The notes below the pieces were generated by a model. The model ran no database searches. It saw only the letters and a list, made by a program, of their open reading frames with translations, and was not told where the DNA came from. From assembly GCA_949284715.1 (NCBI GenBank), contig CASDWH010000015.1, positions 1 through 64,000 of the forward strand: 64,000 nt of DNA. Reading direction: 5' to 3'. Shown here piece after piece: positions 53,699 to 62,657 of the stretch. Origin of the DNA: an uncultured bacterium (GTDB taxonomy: Bacteria > Cyanobacteriota > Vampirovibrionia > Gastranaerophilales > Gastranaerophilaceae). The translations under genes and the position numbers were made by a program. Within the stretch, counting starts at the first letter, position 1. Each line of letters opens with the position of its first letter.

Positions 53699-54940
53699 AT
53701 GAAAAAGAATTTTAATTATTACGTTCAAGACTTAGAAACATATATAATGTTTTACATAAAAGAAACTGTTGCAAAAATTACGCCTGATTTAGAGGCAAAA
53801 AACCGCGCACCGATTGCTCTTTCTATGGGCGCGCCGACAGCAGCACCACCTAAATTTGTTATTGACAAGCTTAAAGAAGTTCTTGATGAGGATGGAATCC
53901 ACACTTATTCTTCACCTAAGGGCGAACTCTATTTTAGAAACGCAGTTAAAGAACGTATGAAAAAAAGGTTTAATGTAGAATTAGACGCTGATAAAGAAAT
54001 TTTTTCTCTTATAGGCTCCAAAGAAGGTCTGGCAAACATAATAAGAATTCTAATAGACCCTGTTCATAATATTGACGATAGGGATATAATTATGCTTCCA
54101 GATCCGGGTTATGCTTCATATAAAGAAATGGTAAAAGTTTCCGGCGGAAGAGCATATTCGCTTCCCTTAACCAAAGAAAACAACTACATGCCTGATCTTG
54201 AAGAATGCAGGCAGAATATGAAAGCAGAAGGGTATAACCCTGAAAAGCTAAAAGCCGTTGTTATAAACTATCCAAATAACCCGCTCGGCTGCACAATGAC
54301 TAGAGAATATGCAAAATCCGTTGTTGATTTCTGTAAGAAATATAACCTCGTACTTATCTCTGACACAGCTTATGCAGATTTATATTTCAATGAAAACGAC
54401 AGACCATTTTCGATACTTGAAATAGACGGAGCTAAAGACTGCGCAGTAGAGTTTTTCAGTTTTTCAAAACCATACGCCATGACCGGATGGCGGCTTGGCT
54501 GGGTTTGCGGAAACAGCGAAATTGTTTCAATATTCGGAAAGCTCAAATCAACCCTTGATACAGGTATTTTCAGAGCTATTCAAAAAGCAGGCGCAGCAGT
54601 TCTCCTATCAAAAGAAGGAGATGAATATATAAAAGAAAAAAATATCGGGTTTAAGCGCAAACAGGAAATCTTCGTAAAAGGTTTAAAAGAGCTTGGCTGG
54701 GGAGATTTTAATGTTCCGGATGCGACTTTCTACCTCTGGCTGCCTGTTCCGCCAAGATATAAAACCTCTAAAGAATTTACCGATGACCTTCTTAGAACCT
54801 CTGGAGTCGTTGTTGTTCCGGGAAGCGGTTTTGGAAAATACGGCGAAGGATTTTTCAGAGCCTCTATTGTATGCTCGGATGAAAAACTACAGGAATGCAT
54901 TGACCGGATGAAGCAAGACGGATTCTATTTCAACAAATAA
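53699..54940 (+). CDS. pyridoxal-phosphate aminotransferase, class I/II
   Basis: 413 residues. The PLP lysine is in FFSFSKPYAMTGWRLGWVCG; NYPNNPLGCTMTREY, and the Tyr/Asp of SDTAYADLYF are also conserved. The N-terminal APTAAPPKFVIDKL is typical of LL-diaminopimelate or aspartate/aromatic aminotransferases. The exact substrate is not decided by eye: LL-diaminopimelate aminotransferase (dapL-like) is a real possibility. AGTTGGAG precedes the ATG. It ends 21 bases before the following small membrane gene. Confidence 0.85.
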   Translation: MKKNFNYYVQDLETYIMFYIKETVAKITPDLEAKNRAPIALSMGAPTAAPPKFVIDKLKEVLDEDGIHTYSSPKGELYFRNAVKERMKKRFNVELDADKEIFSLIGSKEGLANIIRILIDPVHNIDDRDIIMLPDPGYASYKEMVKVSGGRAYSLPLTKENNYMPDLEECRQNMKAEGYNPEKLKAVVINYPNNPLGCTMTREYAKSVVDFCKKYNLVLISDTAYADLYFNENDRPFSILEIDGAKDCAVEFFSFSKPYAMTGWRLGWVCGNSEIVSIFGKLKSTLDTGIFRAIQKAGAAVLLSKEGDEYIKEKNIGFKRKQEIFVKGLKELGWGDFNVPDATFYLWLPVPPRYKTSKEFTDDLLRTSGVVVVPGSGFGKYGEGFFRASIVCSDEKLQECIDRMKQDGFYFNK

Positions 54941-54948
54941 ATACATGG

Positions 54949-54954
54949 TATAAT
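54949..54954 (+). promoter_or_regulatory. -10 box implying a leaderless mRNA for the small DPG-type gene
   Basis: TATAAT ends 7 bases before the ATG at 54962, no Shine-Dalgarno is present and the nearest -35 is weak (TTTCAA at a 15-base spacer). Confidence 0.4.
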
Positions 54955-54961
54955 ACAAATT

Positions 54962-55162
54962 ATGAGAGTAATAAATTACACTTGTTTAATATTAATCGTA
55001 TTCCTGCTGATTAATAATCTGGAGGCTCAGGCGTACATTAACCCGGGTTCCGGAAGTTACATTTTCCAGACTATTATCGGGGGCTTGCTCAGCATATTTT
55101 ACCTGTGTAAAAAAATAATTTTAAAATTTGTAAGCATTTTTGTAAAAAATAAGAATGAATAA
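54962..55162 (+). CDS. small membrane protein with INPGSGSY motif
   Basis: 66 residues. A signal/anchor helix (MRVINYTCLILIVFLLINN) is followed by AYINPGSGSYIFQTII, a motif typical of tiny proteins next to capsule or S-layer polysaccharide genes (often read as YxDPGTGSxxLQ). A second membrane helix (about 37-60) follows. Its end overlaps the methyltransferase gene by 8 bases, so translation is coupled. Role inferred from this context; no biochemical function known. Confidence 0.65.
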   Translation: MRVINYTCLILIVFLLINNLEAQAYINPGSGSYIFQTIIGGLLSIFYLCKKIILKFVSIFVKNKNE

Positions 55163-56528
55163 CGTTTCTTTTAGAGATAGTGCCGGATTTGTATTTAAGC
55201 ATAACGGTGAAATCTACAGACAAATTAATAAAGTTTATCAAGATATATACGAAAAACTAATGTCTTGCGGTCTATACGAAGAATTGACAGAAAAAGGCTT
55301 TTTGGTGCCGCATAAAGAAATTAATCTCACAGAATTACGGGATAACCGCTTATACAAATACATAAAACCGGAGCAAATTGATTTTATATCATATCCGTAT
55401 GAGTGGTGCTTTTCTGAACTCAAAGATGCAGCAATTTTGACTTTAAACGTCCAAAAAACAGCACTTAAATACAACATGTCTTTAAAAGATGCTTCCGGAT
55501 TCAATATACAGTTTAAAAACGGAAAACCAATATTTATTGATACTCTGTCCTTTGAAACTTATAGAGAAAACACTCCGTGGATTGCATACGGTCAGTTTTG
55601 CAGACATTTTCTGGCGCCGCTTGCATTAATGGCATACACAGATATAAGGCTTAATCACCTCTTAATCACAAACCTTGACGGTATCCCGCTTGATTTGTGC
55701 CAAAAACTCCTGCCGCTAAGAGCAAAATTAAACTCCGGACTACTTTTCCATATTTATCTTCATTCTTTATCTATTAAAAAGAACGAGGGGGTAACAAATA
55801 TTTCCGACAGTAAACAGAAGTTCTCAAAAACAGCAATGGAAGCTTTAATTGACTCCTTAGAAAGCTGTATTTCAAGCCTAAAACAGCCCAAACTTAAAAC
55901 AGAGTGGGGGAATTACTACTTAAATACAAATTACACAGAATCCTCGTTTAAAGAAAAAGAAAACATAATAAAAGAATTCATACAAAAAATAAACCCAAAT
56001 ACTATTTGTGATTTGGGCGCAAACTCCGGAACTTTTTCAAGAGCCGCACTATCAGCACAGCCGGAAGCCTTTTGTATAGCATTTGACATAGATACCGCTG
56101 CCGTTGATAAAAACTATAAACTGGTTAAACGAAATAATGAATCGGGACTTCTACCGCTGATTCTTGATATCACTAATCCTACACCTGCAATAGGATTTGC
56201 AAACGAAGAAAGAAGCAATTTCCAATCAAGGTTCAAGTGTCATACAGTAATGGCCCTTGCTCTCCTTCATCACCTTGCAATATCCAACAATTTGCCCTTT
56301 TGCAATATTGCTAAATTTTTATCGGAGCTTGGAGAATATCTGATTATAGAATTTATCCCCAAAGACGATTCAAAAGTCCAATTCTTATTGAGTACAAGAG
56401 AAGATATCTTTGAAAATTATTCTCAGGAAAATTTTGAAAAAGATTTTTCTAATTTCTATAAAATAATTGAAAAAAGAGAAATCCAGGGTTCTAAGCGTAC
56501 AATATATTTAATGCAAAGGAGTAAATAA
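55155..56528 (+). CDS. SAM-dependent methyltransferase with large N-terminal domain
   Basis: 457 residues. The N-terminal ~250 residues are an unassigned domain (contains FIDTLSFETYRENTPWIAYGQF and TEWGNYYLNTNY). The methyltransferase domain (about 275-440) has a class I motif I, TICDLGANSGTFSRAAL, then an acidic SAM-binding strand AFDIDTAAVDKN and HTVMALALLHHLAIS. The acceptor may be a sugar or lipid in the surface polymer encoded here. It overlaps the preceding gene by 8 bases and precedes the sulfatase-like gene by 2. Confidence 0.8.
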   Translation: MNNVSFRDSAGFVFKHNGEIYRQINKVYQDIYEKLMSCGLYEELTEKGFLVPHKEINLTELRDNRLYKYIKPEQIDFISYPYEWCFSELKDAAILTLNVQKTALKYNMSLKDASGFNIQFKNGKPIFIDTLSFETYRENTPWIAYGQFCRHFLAPLALMAYTDIRLNHLLITNLDGIPLDLCQKLLPLRAKLNSGLLFHIYLHSLSIKKNEGVTNISDSKQKFSKTAMEALIDSLESCISSLKQPKLKTEWGNYYLNTNYTESSFKEKENIIKEFIQKINPNTICDLGANSGTFSRAALSAQPEAFCIAFDIDTAAVDKNYKLVKRNNESGLLPLILDITNPTPAIGFANEERSNFQSRFKCHTVMALALLHHLAISNNLPFCNIAKFLSELGEYLIIEFIPKDDSKVQFLLSTREDIFENYSQENFEKDFSNFYKIIEKREIQGSKRTIYLMQRSK

Positions 56529-56530
56529 AA

Positions 56531-58303
56531 ATGTACATACTCCTCTTCCCATACCTCTTATGCATGCTGCCGGTTCATTCTATCTATGCACAAAATATTG
56601 CAGAAATTCCAGTACAAGACTATCTTGCATCACTTATAATAACCTGTATTTTTATTACCGTCGGTATTTTCGGATTGAATTCTTTTATAAACAACATCTA
56701 TATATCAGAACTAATTTTTTGTATAATCTTTTTTCTGCTCCTGTACGCCAATATCTTTTTTGTAAAACTCTTCAGTACCTACAAAAGGACACTTATTAAA
56801 TACCAGTTCTTGTTTATCGGATTATTTATTTTAATTTGTACCGCAGCCGCCATCTCTATTTTGTATTTATCTAAACTGATTTCACCCGTTCTATGCTCTA
56901 AAATATTATTCTATACCTCTTGCTTTATAAACTTTTTTGTTCTTATTGATATTATTAAAAAATTAAGAGATTTTTATTGTGACGCAAATTCACTACCTGA
57001 AGAAAATGTATGTTCGCTAAAACAACTTCCCAAAAATCTGCCGGATATTTATCATATCATAACTGATTCAAATACAGGATTTGACCGTCCGGAATACTAC
57101 GATAATTATTTTAAAGATGAATTATTAAAACGCGGATTTCAAATTTACTACAAAGCTAAAAGCAATTACAATTATACCTTCTGTTCGGTACCGTCAGTAC
57201 TAAATATGGATTATATAGAAAATATTGCCGGCTCAGTTACCCCTGCAAAGACTTTAAAATTCTATGGTAAAAACAAGGTCTTTAACTTGCTTAAAAATGC
57301 GGGATATAAAATACAGGCAAAAACATTTAATCTATACAAACATCTCTTAAAAAATAATGTATCCATTAAACTTATCCCGTTAAAAGCTCTGTCGTTTAGT
57401 TCAATAATATACATAATTCAGTGTATGCTTGGAGTCGGGTATGTTTCCAATAATTTCACAGAAATCTCTAAAAGCATCTATCAGTTTGCCAAATACAAAA
57501 CCGCCAAACCCAAATACTTTTTCGGGCATCTTATGGCTCCGCATTATCCTTATTTATACAACGGAGAAGGAGGCAGAATTCCGGCCAAACACAGCAGAAA
57601 CCCGCAATACTATCTTCCATACCTCAAATATACAAATAAACAATTATTATCACTAGTAGATTCATTAAAACAAAACATGAGTCCGGATTCAATTATCATA
57701 CTCCATGGTGATCATTCAATAGGCAGCAATGACGAAAACAAGTTTAAAATATTGCTTGCAATCTATGGGGATAATAAATATCTCAAAAATATTCCGGACA
57801 ACTGCACTCTGGTAAACCTCTTCCGTATTCTGTTCAATAACATCTTAAATACAGACTTCCCGCTGCTTGAAAACAAATACACAATAACTAATAACTGTAC
57901 CACAATCTGGAGTCATAACCATTTTTCTAAAAGATTTGAAAAATTAAAACAAAAATACAAAAATAAACGTGTTTTATTCTATGGGACAGGCTCTTTTTTT
58001 AAAGAATTTACAAGCCGTTACAATATATCAGAACTTAATATAGCAGGCTTTTCAGATATTAAATATAACTCTTTTAAAGCCCCTGTCTATAACAAAGAAC
58101 TCGGTGCATTTATTGTTGCACCCGATTGCATATACAAATTAAAACCCGATATAGTATTTATAAGTTTACTCCAATCACATCATGCAGAGCAATATTTTAA
58201 CGAAGTGCTATTTAAAGACAAGAACAATAGATTCAAATACGAAATTTTGCTTGAAGAAACACCCCGCGGAGTCATTGAAAGACTTATGGCTCAACTATTA
58301 TAA
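56531..58303 (+). CDS. membrane AlkP/sulfatase-type enzyme fused to a Rossmann-like domain
   Basis: 590 residues. About five membrane helices (to ~residue 145), then an alkaline-phosphatase-superfamily region (about 165-400): PDIYHIITDSNTGFDRPEYYDNYF, FFGHLMAPHYPY, and SIIILHGDHSIGSNDE supply candidate metal ligands, similar to LTA-synthase/phosphoethanolamine-transferase-type enzymes. The last ~115 residues (KNKRVLFYGTGSFFKEFTSRYNI, LNIAGFSDIKYNSF, IVFISLLQSH) look like a nucleotide-sugar/NAD Rossmann domain, unusual for this family. GGAG precedes the ATG. The three-gene set suggests a polymer-decorating enzyme. Confidence 0.75.
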   Translation: MYILLFPYLLCMLPVHSIYAQNIAEIPVQDYLASLIITCIFITVGIFGLNSFINNIYISELIFCIIFFLLLYANIFFVKLFSTYKRTLIKYQFLFIGLFILICTAAAISILYLSKLISPVLCSKILFYTSCFINFFVLIDIIKKLRDFYCDANSLPEENVCSLKQLPKNLPDIYHIITDSNTGFDRPEYYDNYFKDELLKRGFQIYYKAKSNYNYTFCSVPSVLNMDYIENIAGSVTPAKTLKFYGKNKVFNLLKNAGYKIQAKTFNLYKHLLKNNVSIKLIPLKALSFSSIIYIIQCMLGVGYVSNNFTEISKSIYQFAKYKTAKPKYFFGHLMAPHYPYLYNGEGGRIPAKHSRNPQYYLPYLKYTNKQLLSLVDSLKQNMSPDSIIILHGDHSIGSNDENKFKILLAIYGDNKYLKNIPDNCTLVNLFRILFNNILNTDFPLLENKYTITNNCTTIWSHNHFSKRFEKLKQKYKNKRVLFYGTGSFFKEFTSRYNISELNIAGFSDIKYNSFKAPVYNKELGAFIVAPDCIYKLKPDIVFISLLQSHHAEQYFNEVLFKDKNNRFKYEILLEETPRGVIERLMAQLL

Positions 58304-58307
58304 CAAT

Positions 58308-58337
58308 GAAAAATTCCGGACAGAGCCGGAATTTTTC
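58308..58337. terminator. bidirectional terminator
   Basis: AAAATTCCGG (58310-58319), 6-base loop, CCGGAATTTTT (58326-58336). It separates the sulfatase gene from the convergent uncharacterised gene whose stop lies within it. Confidence 0.85.
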
Positions 58338-58884
58338 AGCCTACTACATCATAAATATCCATTTGATTTCTAAAATAAATATTATACTCTGAATCTTTAA
58401 TATGCGGATAAGGCGGATTTTTTTCCCTAAATGACATACTTATACTTTTCCATATCGGTGCAATATATTTATTCCACCATTCAGGATAGGCTTCCGTATA
58501 TTGCTTACCAGTTAACGCGTTAAACATATCTTTATTTTCAGGGTCAAGGACTTTTCTTATACAACCAAGAACCGTACCCACAGAACCTTCCTTACAAGGT
58601 TCAACATCTTTGAAATCAGCCTTAGTTGTAGATATTCTGACTCGTTCCCCATACTTATAATCTTTTTTATGAAATGTAGTAATTGTAATTATTTCCCTGG
58701 AGGGATGATGCTTTAAGGCTTTATCAACAGCATTTAATAAACTTAACTCTTTTTTTGTGCCGCCATAAGGACTTGTTGCACCTTTATATTTTTCTAAATA
58801 GGCATACACATACCTCATGGTGTCGGATTGTTTATTAATCGCCGCACCAAAAGATTGATTGGAATTGGTTGTACTTATATACAT
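58336..58884 (-). CDS. uncharacterised protein with NQSFGA tail
   Basis: 182 residues. Starts MYISTTNSNQSFGAAINKQ, another F-G-A tail. The body is alpha/beta with DTMRYVYAYLEKYKGATSPYGG and EIITITTFHKKDYKYGERVRISTTKADF; no catalytic motif is known. A GGAG lies rather far (15 bases) from the ATG. Gene 26 bases downstream of the next one on the same strand, suggesting a two-gene unit. Confidence 0.55.
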   Translation of the reverse strand: MYISTTNSNQSFGAAINKQSDTMRYVYAYLEKYKGATSPYGGTKKELSLLNAVDKALKHHPSREIITITTFHKKDYKYGERVRISTTKADFKDVEPCKEGSVGTVLGCIRKVLDPENKDMFNALTGKQYTEAYPEWWNKYIAPIWKSISMSFREKNPPYPHIKDSEYNIYFRNQMDIYDVVG

Positions 58885-58909
58885 TTATATATTTTATTAC
58901 TCCTTAATT

Positions 58910-59395
58910 TTATTTTTTAGCAGTTGGGCCGCTGCTGATAACTTTTTCTTCATACTTTATCGGTTCAAGAGCTTCATAAATTTTATATTTATCATCTTTG
59001 TCTTCACCAATTTGTTTTAATTTACTTGTTATTACTCTTTCACGAACTTCATGTGCAGTACTGCCGTCTTTATTCCACAACGTAGATTCCTGTTTGATAA
59101 GTTCGGGTACAAATTTATCTTTTTCACCGTTTTTGCCTGCAATTTTAGCATATTGTACAAAAGAATCCCGCTGCTGGCGCATCCCGTTTGCTTCCATGTA
59201 ATAATTATTATACGCGCGACCTTTTAACCAGCGGCTGTTAGCTCTTTTTAGAGATCCCAGATACTTCCCGTCTTTACCAACAAATTCACACGCACTCACA
59301 GGTTTTTGCAACGCAGGATTTATATAAGTACGTTTGTTTACTGCCTTTGCTCCGTTTTGTCTTAAAAATGCCTTAATTGGTGATACTGATACCAT
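58910..59395 (-). CDS. uncharacterised 161-residue protein
   Basis: AAGGAG precedes the ATG. Basic, Lys/Asn/Gln-rich, no signal peptide. Segments AKAVNKRTYINPALQKPVSACEFVGKDGKYLGSL and KLKQIGEDKDDKYKIYEALEPIKYEEKV suggest a small mixed alpha/beta fold. No known family. It shares the strand and short gap with the preceding gene. Confidence 0.55.
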   Translation of the reverse strand: MVSVSPIKAFLRQNGAKAVNKRTYINPALQKPVSACEFVGKDGKYLGSLKRANSRWLKGRAYNNYYMEANGMRQQRDSFVQYAKIAGKNGEKDKFVPELIKQESTLWNKDGSTAHEVRERVITSKLKQIGEDKDDKYKIYEALEPIKYEEKVISSGPTAKK

Positions 59396-59451
59396 ACTAC
59401 TTTACTCCTTTCTTAAACACTAAATCCATTTTTTGTAGCAATTTTATATCA

Positions 59452-60525
59452 TCAATATCTATTTTGCAAGCGATTCATTTGTTTTGTTAAATATTCGTTA
59501 ATAAACCTTAATACTACTCCTATGTATGTTGTTGATATTATTCCGGCTATAAAATAAAAATAAGTAGTTTTTAGAGGGCAGTAGAACCAGTAAATATCGG
59601 CATTATTTTTAATATCAAAAGACAGCCCTTTTATTGCAAGAATTGTATATGTAATAAAATTAAAAATCAGTAAATGATTGGCCATTATATGATAAGTATT
59701 ATGTCCTATTTGCTGCAAAAATTTCCAGTTTTTAACTTTGTCATAAAATATTTCAACAATAAACAGACTCATCCATATTCCCGTAACACTGGTTAAAATC
59801 GGAACAATCCAGTTATCAAAATCCCCCCATACAAGAATATAACTCAATCCTATTCCATCCTGCGGAGTATAATCTGCGTTCGTAAGCCATAGGACAGATT
59901 GGATAATCAAAATAAATAAAAATATCTTACCCGTAAAAATATTGTATCTGCCCTCTATCTGTTTTGTATAAATATGCCCTAAATGAACAAACAGAAGCGA
60001 AAACATTGTCCGGAGCAAATACAGGACAAAAAGATTATCAGCGAACTGCTCCATCTTTATCGCTGCCAGAGCCAAAATCAAAAATAAAACTATTTTTGTT
60101 TGTGCAGGAATCTTATATAGAACTTTATACACAATAAGAGTTGTAAAAAGCTGAGGTACAAACCATAACGGAGAGGCAAAATCAAGCTGATGTCCTGTCA
60201 GAAACGGTATAACCAGTTCATTATACCAGGTTACCGGCATTCCCCAGAATTTTCCAACAATCGGTGCAGCAGCATAAGTTATACCTAAATATATAAAAGA
60301 ATACAAAAAATAAGGTATTATTAATGATTTTACCCTGCGTTTAAAAAATTCGCCAAAAGAATATTTCTCATTAAAAAGCATACCGGCAATAAAGAAAAAC
60401 AAAACAACTTGAAAAGAATAAGGCGGAAACATCGGAAGAACGGAAAATTCAAGATGTCCTGCAACAACAATCATTATTGCAAGAGCTTTTAGGACATTCG
60501 TCTTGTTATTAAATACCTTATCCAT
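59452..60525 (-). CDS. acyltransferase-3 family membrane enzyme
   Basis: 357 residues, about ten membrane helices. Typical N-terminus with the Acyl_transf_3 motif: LKALAIMIVVAGHL (catalytic-type His) and FFFIAGMLF, then RRVKSLIIPYFLYSFIYLG. Members acetylate or succinylate cell-surface polysaccharides, lipid A or exported sugars using acetyl-CoA from the cytoplasm. Six bases downstream of the dehydrogenase gene, so translation is coupled; the two may make and modify one sugar derivative, which is an inference. Confidence 0.85.
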   Translation of the reverse strand: MDKVFNNKTNVLKALAIMIVVAGHLEFSVLPMFPPYSFQVVLFFFIAGMLFNEKYSFGEFFKRRVKSLIIPYFLYSFIYLGITYAAAPIVGKFWGMPVTWYNELVIPFLTGHQLDFASPLWFVPQLFTTLIVYKVLYKIPAQTKIVLFLILALAAIKMEQFADNLFVLYLLRTMFSLLFVHLGHIYTKQIEGRYNIFTGKIFLFILIIQSVLWLTNADYTPQDGIGLSYILVWGDFDNWIVPILTSVTGIWMSLFIVEIFYDKVKNWKFLQQIGHNTYHIMANHLLIFNFITYTILAIKGLSFDIKNNADIYWFYCPLKTTYFYFIAGIISTTYIGVVLRFINEYLTKQMNRLQNRY

Positions 60526-60531
60526 AATACG

Positions 60532-61572
60532 CTAATGTTTTATTGCTACTTTAAAACAGTTTCCGCGTCTGTTTTCAAAGTAATCATACGCTTCTAAAAT
60601 ATTGTCCAGTGCAAATGTTTTTGATATTAAAAACTCTGTTGATATTTTACCTTTTGAAATTAAATCAAGAAGCTTTTTACAATGAATGGCATCAACTCCG
60701 CCTGTTTTAAAAGTTAAATTCTTACCGTACATAGCCGGCAGCGGCAAAGTAAGATTTTCCTCATACATAGCAACAATTGCTATAATAGCATTCGCACGGG
60801 CAATTTCCCAGGATATCTGAAAAGATTCCTTAGTACCGGCAGCCTCAATCACTTTATCCGCACCATGTCCGCTGGTTACATTATTTACAAATAGTTTTAC
60901 AGATTCTCTGAGAGGGTTAACTATATAATCCGCAATACCAATACGTTTGGCATATTCCAGTCTGTACTGGTCTATATCTATAGCGATAATTTTACCGTTT
61001 GTAAATAATTTTGAACAAATCATTGCACAAAGTCCGACCGGCCCGGCACCAATAACTGCAACATTTTCGTCCTGCTCTATTTCACACAATTCAGCACCGA
61101 AATAACCGCTTGAAAGAATATCGCCGGTAAACAACGCTTCTTCATATGTCACATTATCAGGAATACGTGTTAAACCATTATCAGCATATGGAACTCTTAC
61201 ATATTCAGCCTGACAGCCGTCTATACGGCAGCCTAATTCCCAGCCGCCTTTTTCACAATTATTTATAAAACCCTTTTTACAAAAAAAACAATCCCCGCAA
61301 AAAGTAATACAATTTGCAGCAACCCTATTCCCCGGTTTCAAATTCTTTACACCGGAGCCTGCCTCAATAATCTCCCCTACAAACTCATGTCCGAGAATAA
61401 TATTGTTCACCGCCCTCGGCACAAAACCTTTTATTATATGGATATCACTTGTGCAAACAGATGAAAATGTAACTTTTACAATCGCATCACCAGGCTCCTG
61501 TATTTGAGGAACCGGCCGCTCTGTTATACGGGTTAAGGGTATCCTGTCTTTATTATATACAAACGCTTTCAT
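60532..61572 (-). CDS. zinc-dependent medium-chain dehydrogenase
   Basis: 346 residues from the ATG at 61572, with AGGAG 6 bases upstream (an adjacent TTG is unlikely). MDR signatures: VCTSD in place of the catalytic CGxD, GHEFVGEI, structural cysteines in FCGDCFFCKKGFINNC, and GAGPVG for NAD(P). The third such enzyme in the window and less like the other two. Substrate unknown; its pairing with the membrane acyltransferase suggests a sugar-related alcohol. Confidence 0.85.
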   Translation of the reverse strand: MKAFVYNKDRIPLTRITERPVPQIQEPGDAIVKVTFSSVCTSDIHIIKGFVPRAVNNIILGHEFVGEIIEAGSGVKNLKPGNRVAANCITFCGDCFFCKKGFINNCEKGGWELGCRIDGCQAEYVRVPYADNGLTRIPDNVTYEEALFTGDILSSGYFGAELCEIEQDENVAVIGAGPVGLCAMICSKLFTNGKIIAIDIDQYRLEYAKRIGIADYIVNPLRESVKLFVNNVTSGHGADKVIEAAGTKESFQISWEIARANAIIAIVAMYEENLTLPLPAMYGKNLTFKTGGVDAIHCKKLLDLISKGKISTEFLISKTFALDNILEAYDYFENRRGNCFKVAIKH

Positions 61573-61645
61573 CAACTGCTCCTAAAGCTGGATATGCAAC
61601 TATTCTTACTGATTATAATACCATATTTTCAATTTTATAAGAATA

Positions 61646-62512
61646 CTAATTTTTAGATTTATTGTTACTAAAATTAGTAAAATATTCCAATCCGATTTTG
61701 GGAGCAATCTTTTTCCAGAAATCATGCAGCACACGGTTTGCATATACTGTTGTATCCTGCTGAATTAGAAGACTGTCAAATTTTTGCGATAACTGTTTTT
61801 TTAAATCTGAATCCTTTGTTTGTAAATACGTTTCCACAATTCGCTTATACAAAACCGGTTGAGTTTTTTTAAGTGACATTGACAGAATATTAATAATTTC
61901 CTCGTTTATTTCCTTAAGCTGTTCTTCGCTTAATTGAGAATACTTCCCCGTTTTTCTTAAACAAGATATTTCACCTTTTTTATTAAAAGCAATGACTTCT
62001 GTGTTATGCTCATTTTTTACAAGCGCAGAAAAATCATTAAACCCTACAGGATTCGTTAAACCATTTCCATTCTCCGGATGCCCGTGAAGAGTAGTATATC
62101 CTTCTCCCTGCCAGATTACTTTCATTAAATCAATCAGGCTTAATGCACTGCGTACTTCTTTACAATCCCCTTTAAATTCCGCTAAAATCTCGTTATTTGC
62201 ATTACTAATATTCACAAGGTGTTCATAAGGTTTATCAGAATTCAAAGCTCCGGTAATTCTTGCCCTCGCATAATCAAACGCTTCTTCTCTAGTATCAAAT
62301 TGTTTCTCAGCAGGCTCTATATAATTAACAATACCATCCCTGTTAAGTTTATAATACGAATTTTCATACATATTAGCGGCCGTATACATTCCAAGCAGTA
62401 CAAATGCCGCCTGCACTGTTTTACTAACACGTTTCTTTACAGACATACGAGAAAAACGATTTAAATATTTTGTCTGATATCGGGATATATCCGGATTAAA
62501 TTTTATATTCAT
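61646..62512 (-). CDS. membrane-anchored JAMM-like (JAB/MPN) protein, candidate
   Basis: 288 residues from the ATG at 62512 (longer frames upstream lack a credible start). N-terminus MNIKFNPDISRYQTKYL, then a membrane helix (about 32-48). Residues 100-185 resemble a JAB/MPN fold: a possible Glu in NEILAEF (112), then H143-G-H145-P in YTTLHGHPENGNG, and D160 in GFNDFSALV, followed by NTEVIAFNKKGEISCL. In JAMM peptidases the metal is held by HxH, Asp and Glu. The HxH-Asp gap is 4 residues longer than usual. No neighbour explains its job. Confidence 0.4.
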   Translation of the reverse strand: MNIKFNPDISRYQTKYLNRFSRMSVKKRVSKTVQAAFVLLGMYTAANMYENSYYKLNRDGIVNYIEPAEKQFDTREEAFDYARARITGALNSDKPYEHLVNISNANNEILAEFKGDCKEVRSALSLIDLMKVIWQGEGYTTLHGHPENGNGLTNPVGFNDFSALVKNEHNTEVIAFNKKGEISCLRKTGKYSQLSEEQLKEINEEIINILSMSLKKTQPVLYKRIVETYLQTKDSDLKKQLSQKFDSLLIQQDTTVYANRVLHDFWKKIAPKIGLEYFTNFSNNKSKN

Positions 62513-62657
62513 ACTATTATCACTAAACCTGGCTGCTACCGTTATTGTAAAAGAAAAAAACATCATTTTGTATATAAGTAAATTTTTGTAAATAAAATTT
62601 CTAAAAATAACAAAAAATATCATTCTGGTGTTTTAATATTCACGTAAAGGAGGTTTT

